Part shown: one piece after another, positions 63,424 to 64,000 of the stretch
Layout: each line of letters opens with the position of its first letter
Position numbering within the stretch: the stretch's first letter is position 1
Assembly: GCA_017402445.1 (NCBI GenBank)
Contig: JAFPME010000009.1
Location: 1-64,000 of the forward strand
Source of the DNA: Prevotella sp.
GTDB taxonomy: Bacteria; Bacteroidota; Bacteroidia; Bacteroidales; Bacteroidaceae
Length of the DNA: 64,000 nucleotides
Direction: 5' to 3'
Notes under the pieces: model-generated
What the model was told of the DNA's origin: nothing
What the model saw: only the letters and a program-made list of their open reading frames with translations
The model's database searches: none
Translations under genes and position numbers: made by a program

Positions 63424-64000
63424 TTAGTCCACCTTGGGCGCTTTGGCGGTGTCGAAATAGTACCAATAGGTGTCTTTGAACTGCTGATTGCCGCGCTGGC
63501 TGTTGTACTGTGCGAAGCGTTGGGCCACCTCGGGCATCCTGATCAGTTGCTGCCACTGCTCTTCCGGTGCACCGGTTCCTGCAAGCCAGATGCAGAGTGC
63601 CTCCTGATAGAGCTTCTTCAAGCGCGGCCGGTCGGTGCAGTAACGGTCGTAGTCGCGCTTGAAGCTGTTGATGTCTTTCAGCAGCAGGTCGCTGCAGAGA
63701 ATGTAGTCGAGGGCCACGATGTTGTCGGGATTGGAGTCGAGCAGCTCCATCATCACCATGTGCAGGTTGTCGGTCAGGCGGAGGGTGTCAGCCTTGTTGA
63801 TGAATTTCTGCTTCTCTACGATGTAACGCCACGTCTTGGGGTCGTGGTTCACGATGCGGTCAGCCCAGTCGCTGTAGACCAAAGTCTGCTGCAGGATTCG
63901 CAGATACTTGTGTGCAGCCAGGCTGTCTCCGCTCACAAGATTGCATTCGGCCAGTCGTCCGACCATGCGGACGTTGCGGTTGTCGCGCGAGAAGACGTTG
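63424..64000 (-). CDS. DUF6057-family protein (paralog 3), C-terminal part
   Basis: The reading frame is open from the window edge; the visible 191 residues start NVFSRDNRNVRMVGRLAECN and match the soluble C-terminal part of the DUF6057 proteins at 25919 and 29851 (RLAETNLINGQYDVARKYL there, RLAECNLVSGDSLAAHKYL here). The membrane part lies outside. The stop is 13 bp before the ATG of the propeller lipoprotein, the same order as in the other pairs. Confidence 0.75.
   Translation of the reverse strand, partial: NVFSRDNRNVRMVGRLAECNLVSGDSLAAHKYLRILQQTLVYSDWADRIVNHDPKTWRYIVEKQKFINKADTLRLTDNLHMVMMELLDSNPDNIVALDYILCSDLLLKDINSFKRDYDRYCTDRPRLKKLYQEALCIWLAGTGAPEEQWQQLIRMPEVAQRFAQYNSQRGNQQFKDTYWYYFDTAKAPKVD

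Overview
The window reads as chromosome of a Bacteroidales bacterium, most likely Prevotella or a close relative. The main signs are a SusC/SusD outer-membrane system, many two-domain glycoside hydrolases, Bacteroidetes-type promoters (TTTG, 19-20 bp, TAnnTTTG), and families typical of this order (DUF4625, DUF6057, DUF4369, PCMD, 5-fold beta-flower, DUF5117/DUF4953 zincins). No species is claimed.

Layout. 1-187 is the broken 5' part of an IS982-like transposase cut by the window edge. 188-790 holds a dispersed repeat. 791-6815 is mostly housekeeping on the minus strand (lpxH, an MIP18/DUF59 protein, radC, a family-2 glycosyltransferase, efp). It is interrupted at 2926-4890 by a reverse transcriptase, a structured intergenic RNA candidate and a small nuclease-fold-like protein. 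7019-10502 carries rpmH and a putative zinc/metal uptake locus (His/Cys-rich membrane protein, ZnuD-like TonB receptor, DUF4625 lipoprotein). 10558-17552 has a beta-flower protein, a GH3 glycosidase and three threonine/glycine genes (kbl, tdh, ltaE-like). 18643-33268 is a SusC/SusD/SusE-like operon followed by two paralogous pairs of a DUF6057 membrane protein and a propeller lipoprotein with a CxxCH motif; a third pair lies at 61902-64000. 33357-39375 has a PAP2/phytase-like fusion, tRNA-Pro, a secreted zincin and murF. 39906-45604 is a TolC/RND/adaptor efflux operon, followed by an outer-membrane barrel and a PCMD lipoprotein. 47850-58337 holds pectin and hemicellulose enzymes (PL10-CE8, GH43, GH2) around folP and cdaA. 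58514-61800 has pta-ackA and a PHP phosphoesterase.

How it works together: the cell appears to bind and import plant glycans (SusCD, GH3, GH43, GH2, PL10-CE8), ferment to acetate (pta-ackA), degrade threonine, and build a lipid A-containing envelope (lpxH, murF, TolC/RND).

The most unusual items are: (1) the RT / structured RNA / small protein cassette at 2926-4890; (2) a SusC porin with a C-terminal coiled coil and an OmpA-like peptidoglycan-binding domain; (3) four intergenic arrays, each with exactly five 22-bp units (three well conserved with imperfect dyads, one diverged); (4) three copies of a DUF6057 plus CxxCH-propeller pair; (5) intergenic repeat sequence that has become coding sequence in tolC and at the 3' end of the ltaE-like gene. 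All assignments are from reading the sequence; no database search or folding program was run.
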